DNA of 64,000 bases, from positions 994,501 to 1,058,500 of the forward strand of contig OY987245.1 in the NCBI GenBank assembly GCA_963920765.1, read 5' to 3'. This DNA is from Ulota crispa. Lineage: Eukaryota > Streptophyta > Bryopsida > Orthotrichales > Orthotrichaceae. The position numbers and the translations under genes were made by a program. Below are positions 49,766-61,104 of this stretch, one piece after another (the first letter of the stretch is position 1; each line of letters opens with the position of its first letter). The notes below the pieces were generated by a model. That model worked only from the letters and a program-made list of their open reading frames with translations. It was not told the DNA's origin and made no database searches.

Positions 49766-50283
49766 TTTTAGGGAAAATGTCAAAAATAGGCTTGACAATT
49801 GGCCATATTTTGAAAATAGGCCTAATAGTTAAAAAACATCAAAATAGGCCTTATCATACATCAAAAGTAGGCCTTGCAAGTTGCAACTAACTGACCAAAA
49901 TATTTGCATGTTTATTTATGGGAATTGGTATTTGCATATTGGGGGTTTTGATATATGCATAGGGGGGTGCTTTTGGATATTTATCATCAAAAAACTAAAC
50001 TGAGAGAAGTTTATTCAAATTTGGATTTAGAGACCTTAATTTAACCTAGAACCAAAACAAAGGTTACAATTGAAAAATGCCCAATGAAAAAGCCTTTTTT
50101 TGTTTTACAAACCAGGGTAAAAGTAGTAATTTATCCCTTAGCTAAGCTTTTCCATTGGGTATTGTTCAAGTATAACCTTTGTTGTGGTTTTAGGCAAAAT
50201 CAAAGTCTCTAAATCCAAATTTGAATTCAAAATTTTCCAAATTTAACTTTTTGATGGTAAATATCTAAAATTACTCCCCTCGT

Positions 50284-53200
50284 ACATATATCAAACCCCC
50301 AATGTGCATGTATCAAACCCCCGATGTGCGTATGTCGAACCCCCGATGTGCGTATGTCGAACCCCCGATGTGCGTATGTCGAACCCCCGATGTGCGTATG
50401 TCGAACCCCCGATGTGCGTATGTCGAACCCCCGATGTGCGTATGTCGAACCCCCGATGTGCGTATGTCGAACCCCCGATGTGCGTATGTCGAACCCCCGA
50501 TGTGCGTATGTCGAACCCCCGATGTGCGTATGTCGAACCCCCGATGTGCGTATGTCGAACCCCCGATGTGCGTATGTCGAACCCCCGATGTGCGTATGTC
50601 GAACCCCCGATGTGCGTATGTCGAACCCCCGATGTGCGTATGTCGAACCCCCGATGTGCGTATGTCGAACCCCCGATGTGCGTATGTCGAACCCCCGATG
50701 TGCGTATGTCGAACCCCCGATGTGCGTATGTCGAACCCCCGATGTGCGTATGTCGAACCCCCGATGTGCGTATGTCGAACCCCCGATGTGCGTATGTCGA
50801 ACCCCCGATGTGCGTATGTCGAACCCCCGATGTGCGTATGTCGAACCCCCGATGTGCGTATGTCGAACCCCCGATGTGCGTATGTCGAACCCCCGATGTG
50901 CGTATGTCGAACCCCCGATGTGCGTATGTCGAACCCCCGATGTGCGTATGTCGAACCCCCGATGTGCGTATGTCGAACCCCCGATGTGCGTATGTCGAAC
51001 CCCCGATGTGCGTATGTCGAACCCCCGATGTGCGTATGTCGAACCCCCGATGTGCGTATGTCGAACCCCCGATGTGCGTATGTCGAACCCCCGATGTGCG
51101 TATGTCGAACCCCCGATGTGCGTATGTCAAACCCCCGATGTGCGTATGTCAAACCCCCGATGTGTGTATGTCAAACCCATCAAACTGCCGATGTGCGTAT
51201 GTCAAACCCCCGATGTGCGTATGTCAAACCCCCGATGTGCGTATGTCAAACCCATCAAACTGCCGATGTGCGTATGTCAAACCCCCGATGTGCGTATGTC
51301 AAACCCCCGATGTGTGTATGTCAAACCCATCAAACTGCCGATGTGCGTATGTCAAACCCCCGATGTGCGTATGTCAAACCCCCAATGTGCGTATGTCAAA
51401 CCCCCGATGTGCGTATGTCAAACCCCCGATGTGCGTATGTCAAACCCATCAAACTGCCGATGTGCGTATGTCAAACCCCCGATGTGCGTATGTCAAACCC
51501 CCGATGTGCGTATGTCAAACCCCCGATGTGCGTATGTCAAACCCCCGATGTGCGTATGTCAAACCCCCGATGTGCGTATGTCAAACCCCCGATGTGCGTA
51601 TGTCAAACCCCCGATGTGCGTATGTCAAACCCCCGATGTGCGTATGTCAAACCCCCGATGTGCGTATGTCAAACCCCCGATGTGCGTATGTCAAACCCCC
51701 GATGTGCGTATGTCAAACCCCCGATGTGCGTATGTCAAACCCCCGATGTGCGTATGTCAAACCCATCAAACTGCCGATGTGCGTATGTCAAACCCCCGAT
51801 GTGCGTATGTCGAACCCCCGATGTGTGTATGTCGAACCCCCGATGTGCGTATGTCGAACCCCCGATGTGCGTATGTCGAACCCCCGATGTGCGTATGTCG
51901 AACCCCCGATGTGCGTATGTCGAACCCCCGATGTGCGTATGTCAAACCCCCGATGTGCGTATGTCAAACCCCCGATGTGCGTATGTCAAACCCCCGATGT
52001 GCGTATGTCAAACCCATCAAACTGCCGATGTGCGTATGTCAAACCCCCGATGTGCGTATGTCAAACCCCCGATGTGCGTATGTCGAACCCCCGATGTGCG
52101 TATGTCGAACCCCCGATGTGCGTATGTCGAACCCCCGATGTGCGTATGTCGAACCCCCGATGTGCGTATGTCGAACCCCCGATGTGCGTATGTCGAACCC
52201 CCGATGTGCGTATGTCGAACCCCCGATGTGCGTATGTCGAACCCCCGATGTGCGTATGTCGAACCCCCGATGTGCGTATGTCGAACCCCCGATGTGCGTA
52301 TGTCGAACCCCCGATGTGCGTATGTCGAACCCCCGATGTGCGTATGTCGAACCCCCGATGTGCGTATGTCGAACCCCCGATGTGCGTATGTCGAACCCCC
52401 GATGTGCGTATGTCGAACCCCCGATGTGCGTATGTCGAACCCCCGATGTGCGTATGTCGAACCCCCGATGTGCGTATGTCGAACCCCCGATGTGCGTATG
52501 TCGAACCCCCGATGTGCGTATGTCGAACCCCCGATGTGCGTATGTCGAACCCCCGATGTGCGTATGTCGAACCCCCGATGTGCGTATGTCGAACCCCCGA
52601 TGTGCGTATGTCGAACCCCCGATGTGCGTATGTCGAACCCCCGATGTGCGTATGTCGAACCCCCGATGTGCGTATGTCGAACCCCCGATGTGCGTATGTC
52701 GAACCCCCGATGTGCGTATGTCGAACCCCCGATGTGCGTATGTCGAACCCCCGATGTGCGTATGTCGAACCCCCGATGTGCGTATGTCGAACCCCCGATG
52801 TGCGTATGTCGAACCCCCGATGTGCGTATGTCGAACCCCCGATGTGCGTATGTCGAACCCCCGATGTGCGTATGTCGAACCCCCGATGTGCGTATGTCGA
52901 ACCCCCGATGTGCGTATGTCGAACCCCCGATGTGCGTATGTCGAACCCCCGATGTGCGTATGTCAAACCCCCGATGTGCGTATGTCAAACCCCCGATGTG
53001 TGTATGTCAAACCCATCAAACTGCCGATGTGCGTATGTCAAACCCCCGATGTGCGTATGTCAAACCCCCGATGTGCGTATGTCAAACCCCCGATGTGCGT
53101 ATGTCAAACCCCCGATGTGCGTATGTCAAACCCCCGATGTGCGTATGTCATATTCATCAAACTGCCGATGTGCGTATGTCAAACCCCCGATGTGCGTATG

Positions 53201-55803
53201 TCAAACCCATCAAACTGCCGATGTGCGTATGTCAAACCCCCGATGTGCGTATGTCAAACCCCCGATGTGCGTATGTCAAACCCCCGATGTGCGTATGTCA
53301 TATTCATCAAACTGCCGATGTGCGTATGTCAAACCCCCGATGTGCGTATGTCAAACCCCCGATGTGCGTATGTCGAACCCCCGATGTGCGTATGTCGAAC
53401 CCCCGATGTGCGTATGTCGAACCCCCGATGTGCGTATGTCAAACCCCCGATGTGCGTATGTCATATTCATCAAACTGCCGATGTGCGTATGTCAAACCCC
53501 CGATGTGCGTATGTCAAACCCCCGATGTGCGTATGTCAAACCCCCGATGTGCGTATGTCAAACCCCCGATGTGCGTATGTCAAACCCCCGATGTGCGTAT
53601 GTCAAACCCCCGATGTGCGTATGTCAAACCCCCGATGTGCGTATGTCGAACCCCCGATGTGCGTATGTCGAACCCCCGATGTGCGTATGTCGAACCCCCG
53701 ATGTGCGTATGTCGAACCCCCGATGTGCGTATGTCGAACCCCCGATGTGCGTATGTCGAACCCCCGATGTGCGTATGTCGAACCCCCGATGTGCGTATGT
53801 CGAACCCCCGATGTGCGTATGTCGAACCCCCGATGTGCGTATGTCAAACCCCCGATGTGCGTATGTCAAACCCCCGATGTGTGTATGTCAAACCCATCAA
53901 ACTGCCGATGTGCGTATGTCAAACCCCCGATGTGCGTATGTCAAACCCCCGATGTGCGTATGTCAAACCCATCAAACTGCCGATGTGCGTATGTCAAACC
54001 CCCGATGTGCGTATGTCAAACCCCCGATGTGTGTATGTCAAGCCCATCAAACTGCCGATGTGCGTATGTCAAACCCCCGATGTGCGTATGTCAAACCCCC
54101 AATGTGCGTATGTCAAACCCCCGATGTGCGTATGTCAAACCCCCGATGTGCGTATGTCAAACCCATCAAACTGCCGATGTGCGTATGTCAAACCCCCGAT
54201 GTGCGTATGTCAAACCCCCGATGTGCGTATGTCAAACCCCCGATGTGCGTATGTCAAACCCCCGATGTGCGTATGTCAAACCCCCGATGTGCGTATGTCA
54301 AACCCCCGATGTGCGTATGTCAAACCCCCGATGTGCGTATGTCAAACCCCCGATGTGCGTATGTCAAACCCCCGATGTGCGTATGTCAAACCCATCAAAC
54401 TGCCGATGTGCGTATGTCAAACCCCCGATGTGCGTATGTCAAACCCCCGATGTGCGTATGTCAAACCCCCGATGTGCGTATGTCAAACCCATCAAACTGC
54501 CGATGTGCGTATGTCAAACCCCCGATGTGCGTATGTCAAACCCCCGATGTGCGTATGTCAAACCCCCGATGTGCGTATGTCAAACCCCCGATGTGCGTAT
54601 GTCAAACCCCCGATGTGCGTATGTCAAACCCCCGATGTGCGTATGTCAAACCCCCGATGTGCGTATGTCAAACCCCCGATGTGCGTATGTCAAACCCCCG
54701 ATGTGCGTATGTCAAACCCATCAAACTGCCGATGTGCGTATGTCAAACCCCCGATGTGCGTATGTCAAACCCCCGATGTGCGTATGTCAAACCCCCGATG
54801 TGCGTATGTCAAACCCATCAAACTGCCGATGTGCGTATGTCAAACCCCCGATGTGCGTATGTCAAACCCCCGATGTGCGTATGTCAAACCCCCGATGTGC
54901 GTATGTCGAACCCCCGATGTGCGTATGTCGAACCCCCGATGTGCGTATGTCGAACCCCCGATGTGCGTATGTCGAACCCCCGATGTGCGTATGTCAAACC
55001 CCCGATGTGCGTATGTCAAACCCCCGATGTGCGTATGTCAAACCCCCGATGTGCGTATGTCAAACCCCCGATGTGCGTATGTCAAACCCCCGATGTGCGT
55101 ATGTCAAACCCCCGATGTGCGTATGTCAAACCCCCGATGTGCGTATGTCAAACCCCCGATGTGCGTATGTCAAACCCCCGATGTGCGTATGTCAAACCCA
55201 TCAAACTGCCGATGTGCGTATGTCAAACCCCCGATGTGCGTATGTCAAACCCCCGATGTGCGTATGTCAAACCCCCGATGTGCGTATGTCAAACCCATCA
55301 AACTGCCGATGTGCGTATGTCAAACCCCCGATGTGCGTATGTCAAACCCCCGATGTGCGTATGTCAAACCCCCGATGTGCGTATGTCAAACCCCCGATGT
55401 GCGTATGTCAAACCCCTGATGTGCGTATGTCAAACCCCCGATGTGCGTATGTCAAACCCCCGATGTGCGTATGTCAAACCCCCGATGTGCGTATGTCAAA
55501 CCCCCGATGTGCGTATGTCAAACCCCCGATGTGCGTATGTCAAACCCCTGATGTGCGTATGTCAAACCCCCGATGTGCGTATGTCAAACCCCCGATGTGC
55601 GTATGTCAAACCCCCGATGTGCGTATGTCAAACCCCCGATGTGCGTATGTCAAACCCCCGATGTGCGTATGTCAAACCCCCGATGTATGTATATCAAACC
55701 CCCGATGTGCGTATATCAAACCCCCAATGTGCGTATATCAAACCCCCGATGTATGTATATCAAACCCCCGATGTGCGTATATCAAACCCCCAATGTGCGT
55801 ATA
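50284..55803. repeat. 22-bp minisatellite, about 250 units (5.5 kb)
   Basis: The unit contains GATGTGCGTATGTC and AACCCCC. Two main variants differ at GTCGAA/GTCAAA. Blocks of GTCGAA units lie at about 50326-51127, 52079-52953 and 53640-53830. A 31-bp variant inserts nine bases giving ACCCATCAAACTGCC. The spacing of these long units (75, 75, 119 bp) is identical at 51178-51447 and 53895-54164, showing segmental duplication. Because 22 is not a multiple of three and the unit has no stop, all three plus frames stay open for thousands of bases; these frames are not genes. Confidence 0.97.
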
Positions 55804-55807
55804 TTAA

Positions 55808-56452
55808 TCCCTAAATGTCTAAGGCACCTCATTATGGTGTTGACAATACTTCAAACTTCTAAAAACCTAATTGATTTTCTATTTTTAGTAGATTTTATTT
55901 TTTATCTATTAATTTTGGAGTCTAGTTATAGCATCAAAAAACGGGTTTTGTAAATGATTGATTATGGATTTTCTATTCAAGATTTTATGCAAAGGTGTCC
56001 ATTGCAATCTTGACTTTTTTAGTGTTGAGAGCTCTTGGAAATATGCCACAAATACACTAGACCTTGGAGAAATTTTAAACTAGATATTCATTAAAAAAAA
56101 GTTGTAGAAGAGATTTTGAAAAGCCGTAAATTGATTGGAGTTATGTGTGTTGTGCCCTTTAACCCTATATTTTTCATGTGACCATTTTTTTAGAGTTGAC
56201 ATGTGAAAAGAGGATTGAAAGACTTCAAGTCATTTTCACAGTTTTAACACCCTTTTGATCAAATATTATAATCTTTCAATCCATAAGAAATATTGTTGTG
56301 TTTTCTTTTCCTATGTGACCTCTAGCATATGTACTTTGATTAAGTATGGGTTTAATTTTAAGAAAACAAAGACAATTTATCAAAATTTTGGCTTTTTGTT
56401 CAACTTAGCACAAATTCCTAGAAGCTCAAAAAGTGCCTTGGGCATTTAAAGG
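55808..56452. mobile_element. TTAA element F2 (645 bp) inside the minisatellite
   Basis: TTAA at 55804-55807 and 56453-56456. Left end TCCCTAAATGTCTAAGGCACC, right end GGTGCCTTGGGCATTTAAAGG-like. On the right the host sequence resumes with ACCCCTGATGTGC, i.e. the next minisatellite unit. Confidence 0.9.
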
Positions 56453-57610
56453 TTAAACCCCTGATGTGCAAATATCCATTCCCATAAATAAGCATGCAAA
56501 TGTTGTGGTCACCTTAGTTGCAAGGCCCACTATTGATATATGATGAGGCCTATTTTCAATGTTTTTAACCCTTTAGAGACAACCAAACCATATTTTGGTT
56601 TGGGAGAGTAGTTTTTGGCCTATACTGTAAAATTGCTCAACAATTTGGAAAATGATCTTGAAAAACACAAGTGATCACAAGAATTTTGCATCCAACCCAA
56701 AAAACAACAATAGAATTGGATATGGGAGTTGATAAATAATGGTGTTTATACATCATGGCCTCAAAATACGTATCCATATTTGGTCAAAGATGAATCAAAG
56801 CAACAACAAAATTCATCAAACATCCAAGAAGAATGCCACATTTCAATTGTGCAATCTTAAAAAACTTCAAATTGCTCAAGAAATACACTTGTATTGTTTC
56901 TCTATACGGTAGTAGTACAATTGTACTATTTGAGAATCCATTGAAATGATGCTATTAATTTATTTAAAATAAAGTTAATCCTACATTTAAGACCAATTCT
57001 TGATTGCTTTTCACCAATCGGATTTATTGTAACAATTATCAAATTTCTTATAGAACCATTTAAGGGTAGCAAAGAAAATGGGATTTTTGACCCTTTTTGT
57101 CCACTTAGCTACACCTTGTGATTGCTATTTTTGTCTATTTTGAGTGAAACTAGTCTTGTTGGAAAGGTGGGAAACCCTACTTTCTAGAAATGTAAGACTC
57201 TTCTCAATCAAAGCTTGCATGAAGCTTTACCATTCAAAACCACAGAAGCATGAAAAACTAAAGATTTTCCATATACGGCTCACTCAATCATTATAATATT
57301 TCACCTCCAACAAGAGATTGAGCTGAAATTTTGATGCATTGCAGCAAATAAGGTGTCCTTCACATTTGTACAATTGGATTATTCAAATTAGGTCCATATT
57401 TGTTTCAAATGCACATCTAATCTTATTGCCCTGGTTTCTAGTGGATTTTGGAAAAATGTGTGAGGTCTTTAACCCTTAAAGGACAAGGTTACTATTATAA
57501 ATACTATGTATGCTGCTGTTGACATTTTTCATTTTTGTAATATTAATATATGCTTTGCTCTTTAACTCATGTTCTAATGTGTTTGCTTTTTAGAAAAAAA
57601 GAGACAATTT

Positions 57611-60170
57611 GTGGATAACCAATCGTTTTTCAAATCTTTGATAGCTACTTTACCAAAATGGATATATCAATTTCAAAAATCAAAACATGAAAATATATTC
57701 TATACCAATCTGATTATCTATTTCAATTATTATAGTTTTTGAAATATCATACCAATACACGTTTTCAGGTCTTAATTGATATTTGTGGAGTTGATTATCC
57801 TTCTCAAAAACAAAGATTTGAAGTAGTTTATAATTTACTAAGGGCAACCGCAAAGTAACCAAATAAAGTGCTCATTTGTATCAAACGAACGAGACATTGT
57901 AGAAGTCTGCAACAAAATGGCCACAACTTATTTGACAAATATACCGCTAGAGACACCCAACAAGACAAACTTCCAATGGGGAACATAGCCTGTCATGAAA
58001 GGGGATCACAGGGAATAGCCAACCTGTAGGCAATACCCAATCGTGTCTTTAAAACGCAGTTGAACAGGAAAAATATTTATTTATTTATTTTTTCATTTGT
58101 AAATGTGAGGTGTAGGTGGAATATTAGCTTGGGTGCATTAGGCAAGATTCAAATGAAGTATCATAGCATCTTCTTTGTATGATGAAGCTTAGTGACAATT
58201 GTACTAGGACAACAAAGGAACCAAGATCCCCAAAAGTATTTTTTTCTTTTTGCTAGTCTCATAAAAATTAAAGTAAAGGGCAAAGCTTCAAAGGCACAAA
58301 ACTTAAGGGTATCTAAAACACCTAAAGCGCACTGCGCGATGATGCCCAAGAGCATCCAATTACGAGCATTTGGTGGAACCGGTGAACCATACATTTTTCT
58401 AGATAGAGATGCGTGGGACAGAGGGCTTGTAGTACCTACCTAGTCTTTGCTTTGAGAACCATGTGAACAAAGGAAGGAAGTGCTGCTAGAAAGCAAAGAG
58501 AAAGCGCTGGCACTATATGATGGAGGGGAAGGAGCCTAAATTGACGTACCCCCTCCTAGCCAAGGTGGTACGTTGCGTACTCAAGCAGCACAAAGGGACC
58601 AAGATTGAAGTTGGATGAGACTAAGTAGTTAAAAAAAATATAGATTTTTTTGCTACTTCAACATATTCTAATCGTTTGCATGTTTTTTGGAAACATTGTC
58701 ATAAACAGCAGTTCTAGACAGAAAGCCTTTTTTAGGTTATAAAGAGTATCAATCTGTGGATTACCGCCTAAAAAAAGCTTTTACCAAATCAAGGTTTGAA
58801 TAATGATGCTTTTAGGAAACCTACTATATGTGGCACTTTGTTCAAAGTACCATAAATACTGGAGGACTAGGTAATCCACTTCAAATTACATTTTAAAGCA
58901 AAAAATGCTAAAAGCGTGCAGCAAATAATATTTTTCTATGTAGCTTTTGTTGGCCACACTGCAATTCATAGAGCCATAATTGAGACAATAAGAAATCTTG
59001 ATCTAGGCCATCCGCAAGCATGTGTTTCACATATGATTTTACTATTTAGAATAATTGGTTCACGAGCTCTGGCAGAAAAGATACTTGACTTGGTTTTCAT
59101 GATTTATTGAAGTACGGCTTTAGCTTAGGCTTGACCTAGATAAGACCCTAATAACCTGAACCAAAATTAATAAAATTTCTTTCCTTGGATATCTTGCTAG
59201 TTGCAATTCAAAATATACCTACAAGTTTTTACAACAATATGGCGGTAATTAGATAATATATAGAATCCATCAATCTGGTGGGCTTAGCTTACTTGTCAAT
59301 ATGTGTAAAATGATAAACCCTTTGGCAACTTTATGATAAATGAAGTAACCCAAAACCCTGTTTTGCTTAGCTTCAGTATCTTTAAAGCTATTTAGTAGTG
59401 AGCATTAACCTTCATTCTACCTTGCCTTGTCAATTAGTAGCATCTTGCAAACTCTAAAAACCAATGTATAACGCATCGCGCTTAAGCTACATACTATGGA
59501 TTTCATTGGCTAAAACATATACAAATTATATAAGAAAGGCAAAGCTTGCTCGAATTGTATAACTCATTTGCCTACAAAAATTACCACAATAGGCAATATG
59601 AGGGCACATCACCTCTGGAAGCCACATATGCTGCTAGTTTTTGCTATAAGGCAAGGCCACGGATGCTCCATGTACGTAAAAAATCAATTATTTTGCCTAG
59701 AAAGCCCACGCTTAGAGCCATATGAGTACAAACAACCTTAGTTGAACTTGAGTTGGAGAGCCGTGTGATGGGTAACTATCTTGCACGGTTTAAAGAGCAC
59801 TTTATTATATTGAGAGAATGCATAGGGAAACTGTGGCTCTGTGATGGAATTCTTGACTCTATGTATTCAATATAACTCACGCATTTGTATACAAACAAGT
59901 GTGGACGAAATAACTCCAATTTGTTCAGCAGTCAATATATTTCCGTCAACTGACTAGTGGGAGTGAGAAGTTTGGGATATGTTTGGTGTTTATTTTTCTA
60001 ATCATCCTGATTTACACCGTATACTAACAGATTATGGTTTTGAGGGTCATCCATTACAAAAAGACTTTCCTTTAAGTGGATATGTGGAACTCCATTATGA
60101 TGATTCAAAGAAACGTGTGGTTTCTGAGCCTATTGAGATGACCCAAGAATTTTGCCATTACTGGTATTTG
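57611..60170 (+). pseudogene. nad9: Mitochondrial nad9 (complex I 30-kDa subunit), nuclear relic
   Basis: NAD9 is a matrix-arm subunit of respiratory complex I. Exon 1, 57611-57841, encodes DNQSFFKSLIATLPKW and, after one missing base near 57710, YHTNTRFQVLIDICGVDY. Exon 2, 59863 to about 60170, encodes [50 protein letters not shown] and [13 protein letters not shown]. The start codon is GTG in place of ATG, and TAG or TGA replaces Trp and Arg codons, so it cannot be translated. Many expected Arg codons are changed to Cys, His, Gln or stop. The bryophyte-like wording ([16 protein letters not shown]) differs from angiosperm NAD9. A 2-kb intron interrupts it, so it came from DNA or unspliced RNA. 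Confidence 0.92.
57842..59862 (+). ncRNA. Group II intron relic within nad9
   Basis: It begins GGGCAACC, close to the group II G(U/G)GCG start, and ends in CTAT before exon 2. Domain V is recognisable at 59757-59792: GAGCCGTGTGATGG, a short loop and TTGCACGGTTT, including the AGC triad. A domain VI-like stem with a candidate branch A follows (59793-59850). No maturase frame survives; the longest open stretch (58916-59110) is unassigned. The boundaries are inferred from the exon alignment, accurate to a few bases. Confidence 0.8.
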
Positions 60171-60355
60171 CTACCAACAAAAAGTTTTAATTTGGGATCT
60201 TGACTACCTCACTAGATCCACATTGATCTATACGCTAACTTCTTTGTTGACCTCAAATGTAATAAAGCTGTGGATGCACTTCAAATACAAGAAAAATACC
60301 CCATATTGTACTGGTCGCAAAGGGTTGCCTTGTCCCTTAGGGATTAAAGGGTTAA

Positions 60356-60606
60356 CCCCTGAACGGCCCATTGGCCATCTCTAGCCATATGTACGGTCAT
60401 ATATACAACCATATTTGAGCTACTTTGAGGGCTTTCCAAAAAAAATTATGCACCCACCATCGTACAACCCTTCAATTCAATATGTATGATTGTAACACTT
60501 AATTTCCAGCTAACTCAAACTTCTGAATATTGATTTCAAACTTTTGAATATTGATTGCGACCGTATTTGGTACTGTATCTCTACAAGCCCAAGGGCCCTT
60601 CAAGGG
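60356..60606. mobile_element. TTAA element C2 (251 bp)
   Basis: TTAA at 60352-60355 (shared with B2) and 60607-60610; ends CCCCTGAACGGCCC and GGGCCCTTCAAGGG. Closely similar to C1, with one internal duplication of an ACTTTTGAATATTGATT-like stretch. Confidence 0.9.
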
Positions 60607-60705
60607 TTAATTGCTAGGCCTATTCTCAAAATATGACCAATTGTCGGGCCTATTTTTGAGGTATGGCCAATTGTGAAGTCTATTTTTAATACTTCCCTAT
60701 TTTTA

Positions 60706-61104
60706 AAGGATGGGAAAGGTGCGGTTCGGTCAAGGGCATCTCCGTACTGTAGTATACAAGTTGTCACTTGAGTCAGTTGAAATGAAAGATGGTGAGAATG
60801 AACAACTTTAGCTGCCTTCCGGTTTCCCAAGGCGTTCATGACACATTCAATCAAAAGCCTGGAAGAAACAGAATATGCACCATTGGAGACAACTGTCTAA
60901 TAAAAGTAACTTAGATAAAGAAAGTGGTATTTGATCTCATAAAAATCTACAACATTATGTTATGCAACATGCTGATCTCATATCAACCCTCATACCATGC
61001 CACACGGCCAGATAAGAAAAATCTTCCCTTGATTATCAAGGCGAAGGAACTGCAGACCAGTGACCATTACACGGATCTAAAAGCTATTAAGGAACGAATA
61101 ACAC
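60706..61104 (-). other. 3' flank of the eIF5-mimic gene
   Basis: Probable 3' UTR and spacer between element W and the minus-strand gene; nothing else recognised. Confidence 0.4.

Larger units (their letters stand above)
49920..56483. mobile_element. Palindromic element M2, core of W, containing the minisatellite and F2
   Basis: Same family as M1: left end GGGAATTGGTATTTGCATA, right end TGCAAATATCCATTCCC. The arms around 49940-50060 and 50190-50290 mirror each other (TTAGAGACCTT / AAGTCTCTAAATCC-type blocks). The right terminal motif is expanded into the 22-bp array, and the array's right end is split by TTAA element F2. Confidence 0.8.
57473..60343. mobile_element. TTAA element R (2,871 bp) carrying a nad9 relic
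   Basis: TTAA at 57469-57472 and 60344-60347. Terminal inverted repeats CCCTTAAAGGACAAGG and CCTTGTCCCTTAGGGA pair over about 16 bp. The interior is dominated by a mitochondrial nad9 gene with its group II intron. About 130 bp on the left and 170 bp on the right separate the terminal repeats from the nad9 sequence. No transposase is visible. Confidence 0.8.
56569..60351. mobile_element. TTAA element B2 (908 bp), split by element R
   Basis: TTAA at 56565-56568 and 60352-60355. Left end CCCTTTAGAGACAACC. Just before its right terminus, at an internal TTAA (57469-57472 / 60344-60347), a 2.87-kb element is inserted; the terminal AGGG-TTAA survives at 60348-60355. Without the insert the length is 908 bp, against 906 bp for B1. 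Confidence 0.9.
49766..60705. mobile_element. Outer palindromic element W, inflated to about 11 kb
   Basis: The left arm, from 49766 (AGGGAAAATGTC, then repeated AAAATAGGCCT), is mirrored by the right arm ending near 60705 (GGCCTATTTTTGAG ... TTCCCTA). The arm sequence ATTTGCATGTTTATTTAT (49901-49918) is mirrored at 56484-56501. The right arm is split at a TTAA (56565-56568; resumes 60607): the left arm keeps the uninterrupted site at 49829-49832. Without the minisatellite and TTAA insertions the element would be on the order of 1 kb. Confidence 0.8.

Noticed and set aside
50284..55803. CRISPR-like array or giant secreted repeat protein
   Set aside because: The units are contiguous 22-mers with no spacers, the host is a plant nucleus, and all three plus frames are open only because the unit lacks stops.
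58161..58394. 77-codon minus frame inside element R
   Set aside because: Lies in the group II intron of the nad9 relic; no family resemblance.
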